A stretch of 64,000 nt of DNA from Muscardinus avellanarius (taxonomy: Eukaryota; Chordata; Mammalia; Rodentia; Gliridae): NCBI GenBank assembly GCA_963383645.1, contig OY726573.1, forward strand, positions 20,505,845-20,569,844, given 5' to 3'. Each line of letters starts with the position of its first letter. Position 1 is the stretch's first letter. Of the stretch, positions 57,844-62,075 are shown piece by piece. A program made the position numbers and the translations under genes. Under the pieces are notes generated by a model, which saw only the letters and a list, made by a program, of their open reading frames with translations, did not search any database and was not told the DNA's origin.

Positions 57844-60802
57844 TCTGGGAGTGTAGCCTGGAGGTAGAAGGGTTTCCAGAAACCCCAGTACCACCAAAAA
57901 AATAAGTAAACAAATAAATAAAATAAATAAATAAATAAAAGATAGAATAGAAAGATGGGCTATTACTGAAGCAGGCTTTCTCATGGCAGAGGTGCCACAG
58001 ACAGGGAAACAAGTTATTTCAGAGCCCAACAGCAGCCAGGACTTTAAACCTATGAAGATCATTTATTCCAGTAAACAACTCACAAATTATGCTTCTCATT
58101 ATACATCGGCTCCCAAGGTGATTGTTAATTGGTCTAAGAAAGGTTTCTAGCACATCTCTGGCCTTCCTGAAATAAAAACATGTAACTACATTTTCCTCTA
58201 GGGAATCGATCTGGCTCCATCTCATATGTGCAAAGCTTTTACCATGGCAGGGAGCTTCATTTAAACAAAGACCAGCAAATGTGTTCACAGCTATCTCCTT
58301 TTCTGTTTTTATGAATATGTCCTCCACATTGCTTTGAGAAAGATCTTTGTAACTCAGATGTGACTGTGACTCTTCCCTCCTGTGGCTCCCATTTGCCATC
58401 CAAAAAAGGTCTGAGGCAGTTCTTAATCCCTAATGATCAGAATCCCTTTGTGATTGGGGTGAGAACCAGAAGGAGTTAGAAGACTAGAGACCATGACACA
58501 TCAAAGGAGGTCCCCCGACCCCCAAGCTCTTGGCAGCTTGCTGCAGAAAGTTTCCCTTTAGTCTGGCTTATTTGGAAGATGCTTAGGATTTCTGACTCAC
58601 CACCTTTCTTCTTTCCTTCCTTCCTTCCTTCCTTCCTTCCTTCCTTCCTTCCTTCTGAAACGGGGGTTTCTTGAGAGAAAAACCCGGCGACTTCTTGTCT
58701 ACGGAGTCCGCACGATCTGCCAGAAGGGAATAGAGAAAAGTGGCCGAACGCCCCTGAACACCCCATAGGGGTGGTCGGAACTCCGGGGTCCAGTAGCTGC
58801 CTTCAGAAGCACTCTGCCTTCTCTCAGGGCCAACATGACCTGCAAGAGAGAGAACAGCTCCCCAAAGGGGATTGTGGTTAGGGTGACTCCAAGGAGAATT
58901 TGCATAGGACATTTGCAAGTTCTTTGAAGGGTCTCCTTTCAGGAATGCCAGACTTGTTCGGTGGGTTTGTTGATTAGGAAACTCAGGATGGCCTTGTGAA
59001 GCTTTGACCTTCTTATCTCTGAACCTTTAGAGTTTCAGGTATCTGTTGTCTCTCAGGAAACTCAGGATGGCTTTGTGAAGCTCTGGTCTTTTTATCTCTG
59101 AGCCTTTGGAGTTTCAGGCATTTGTTGCCCCTCAGGAAACTCAGGAAATTAACTTTTTTCTACCAAGGCCTTTTCCCTATCTGCCTATTTCCTTTCTACC
59201 TCCTCACTTCCTTCCTTTCTTCCTTCTCTCCCTCACTCCTTTCCTTTCTCCCTCCCTCCTTCTTTTTCTGATGATTGAACCCAGGGACATTCTACCTTTG
59301 AGCTACACCTCCAGCACCATTTTATTTATTTTATTTTTAATATTTATTTATTTATTTATTTATTTATTTATTATAGTGGTACTGGGGATGGAACCCAGGG
59401 TTCTTCTACCTCCGGGCTATACTTCCAGACCTATTTTATATTTTATTTGGACACAGGGTCTCTTAAGCCAGCTGAGGCTGGCTTCAAACCTGCGCGATCC
59501 TCCTGTCTCAGCCTCCCAAGTGCGGGAATTACAAGCATGCGCCACCATGCCCGGGTTCTATTTTATTTTTATTTTTTGCAGTACTGGGGATTGAACCCAG
59601 AGGCATTCTACTTCCAAGCTACACCCCAGCCCTATTTTTTTTATTCTTTATTTTGAAGCAGAGTCTCATTAACTTGTGGAGGTCCTAACTAAGTAGCTGA
59701 GACTGGCCACAAACCTGCGATCCTTCTGCCTCAGCTTCCCAAGTACTGTGATTACAAGTGTGCACCTGGCTTTATTTTTTATTTTAAAATGGGGTCTTCC
59801 CCACTAAGTTGCTAAGGCTATCCTCAAACCTTTTATCCTCTTGTCTCAGCCTGCAGAGTACTGGGATTATAAGTGTTTACCACCATACTCGGCTTCATTG
59901 TTTTTTTTTTATGGTACTAGGAATTGAAACCAGGGGCATTCTACCTCTGAGCTACACCCCACCCCTATTTTTATTATTTATTTTGAAACAGTGTCTCACT
60001 AAGTTGGGGAAGGCCTCACTAAGTAGCTGAGGCTGGCCATGAACCTGAATCTTCTCTCTTAGCCTCCCAAGTACTATGCCTAGCTTCAATTGTTTATTTC
60101 TTAATGACTATATAAAAGTTAAAAGTATTCTATTTGCCACCTTCTCTATGCGCAACTCTAAGCCTTCCCTCCTTTGTGTCCCTGCAGCTCTGTGATGAGG
60201 ACTGCTTCTCCAACATCAGTGTCAAGGTCGACTACCAACTCCATACCCCTGAGGGATGGAGGGGCCATTCAAGACCCATCCTGGACCACTACACTGAGCC
60301 CTCTGCCATCTTCCAGGTAGACTTTGCCCACAGCTAGGTCACAGCTCTCCTTGGTGTCAGCCCACAAAAACTTTAAAGAAAGGTAGTGTTGGGATGAAGA
60401 GTCTTCAGATAACAATCAGGCCCCTCACCATACAATGGGAAATGTATTCCTGAGATGGCGGTCCTTTGCCCAGGGCTTCACTGATGGGTAACAGGTCTCC
60501 AACCATGACTGAGGGTTGTTTCTTTATGTTCACAAAAAGTGCTCACTGTTTAGTTAATAAAGCACACTGAGAAGCCAGGATTGGTAGTGCATGCTTGTAA
60601 TCCCAGTACTTGGGAGGCTGAGACAGGAGGATTGCACAGGTTTGAAGCTACTTAGGCTCTCAGCAATTTAGTGAGACTCTGTTTCAAAGCAAAATATAAA
60701 AAATAGGTCTGGGAGTATAGCCCAGAGGTAGAAGGCCCCTGGGTTCCATCCCCAGTACCACAAAAAAAAAAAAAAGAAAAAAGAAAAAGAAAAGAAAAGA
60801 AA

Positions 60803-60846
<44 letters not shown>

Positions 60847-62042
60847 AGGAAAGAAAGAAAGAAAGAAAGAAATGTTGCGGGGGATAGGTTGGGGGGGAAA
60901 GGTGCGTGGTGTGTGTGTGGAAAAGTAACCCCCCCCCCACTATACAGACAGACAAATAGAAAAACCGTGGATTCTTGTCCTAAGCTAAGAATAAGTATTC
61001 ATCGCTTGGACAGCTGCTGAAGATTTAAACAAGTTTATTAAAAAGATAGAAATATAGAGATAGTTACAGCCCTGTGCCGGAGTGGGGCACAGGGGGGCAA
61101 TTCGAATGAAAATGCCAACAAACTCCAGTTTACTGAGTTTTTATCCTGTCTAAGTCCAGCAGGTCCCTCTGATTTTTGGAGATCATGTTACACCTTATCT
61201 CCAACCCCGGCTCTGCTTCTGTTATCTCTCCAGCCGAATTTATGGCCTAAAGGGGGAGACATCTCTGTCTCCAAACACAGGCCCAGATTTATGGCCTGAG
61301 AGGGAGGCATCTCTGTCTCCAGACACAAGCTTTTACCTTTCGTCTTCTCCCCCAAAATGTGTTAGATTGTTCTTAGGAATGCAAGGACATGTTAGCTAAC
61401 CCTGGCTTTCTTAGTAAAGAAGACATATTTCAAGATTGGACATCTTTCCCAGTATCGACACATTAATACATTTTAAACCCTCTTCCCAATACCAGTACAA
61501 GAAAGACAAGCTGAGGCCCTCACTTGGTAAGGCCTCTGAGTGCAGTGTGGTGGGGTTCCTTGTGGGGCTGGAGGGGAGCTGTCTTTCCCTGAGCTACAAA
61601 GGAGCGGGCCTTTGGCCATGCCCAAGAACCTGCAGGCTAAATATCTGACCCCACCAAACCTGTGCTCCAATCTGTACTCTAGTGTCTGTTCTGCAGCTAA
61701 GACAATTGGGCAGTGTCTCAAATCTTTTTTTCATGACTAAGGGAAATCAGAGGAGGAAATGAAGAGTCACATTTCCTGACCCTGTAATAGCTAAGGTGAT
61801 TTCGTCCCCATCCATGTCCTAGTTCCCAGGGTACTGTGCTAATCGCCATTTAGAGAGTATAGAAAAATCAGCAGGGAGAAAGGAATACCACGTGACCATT
61901 AAAAGTGGTCACAACAGTCTTGTGATGAGTCAAGCCTTCAAGAGAAAAGAAAATCCCAGAGTAGCTTTGTGTAGGCACAGAAAAGCTCCACATAACAAAG
62001 TCTATCTCAGGTAATCATATCATAGGGCACTCGTAGCTATCT

Positions 62043-62075
<33 letters not shown>

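Noticed and set aside
58019..58399. 126-codon minus-strand frame as a possible gene
   Set aside because: No recognisable domain, no upstream signals and a repeat-rich intronic location. It is kept only as an unexplained stretch.
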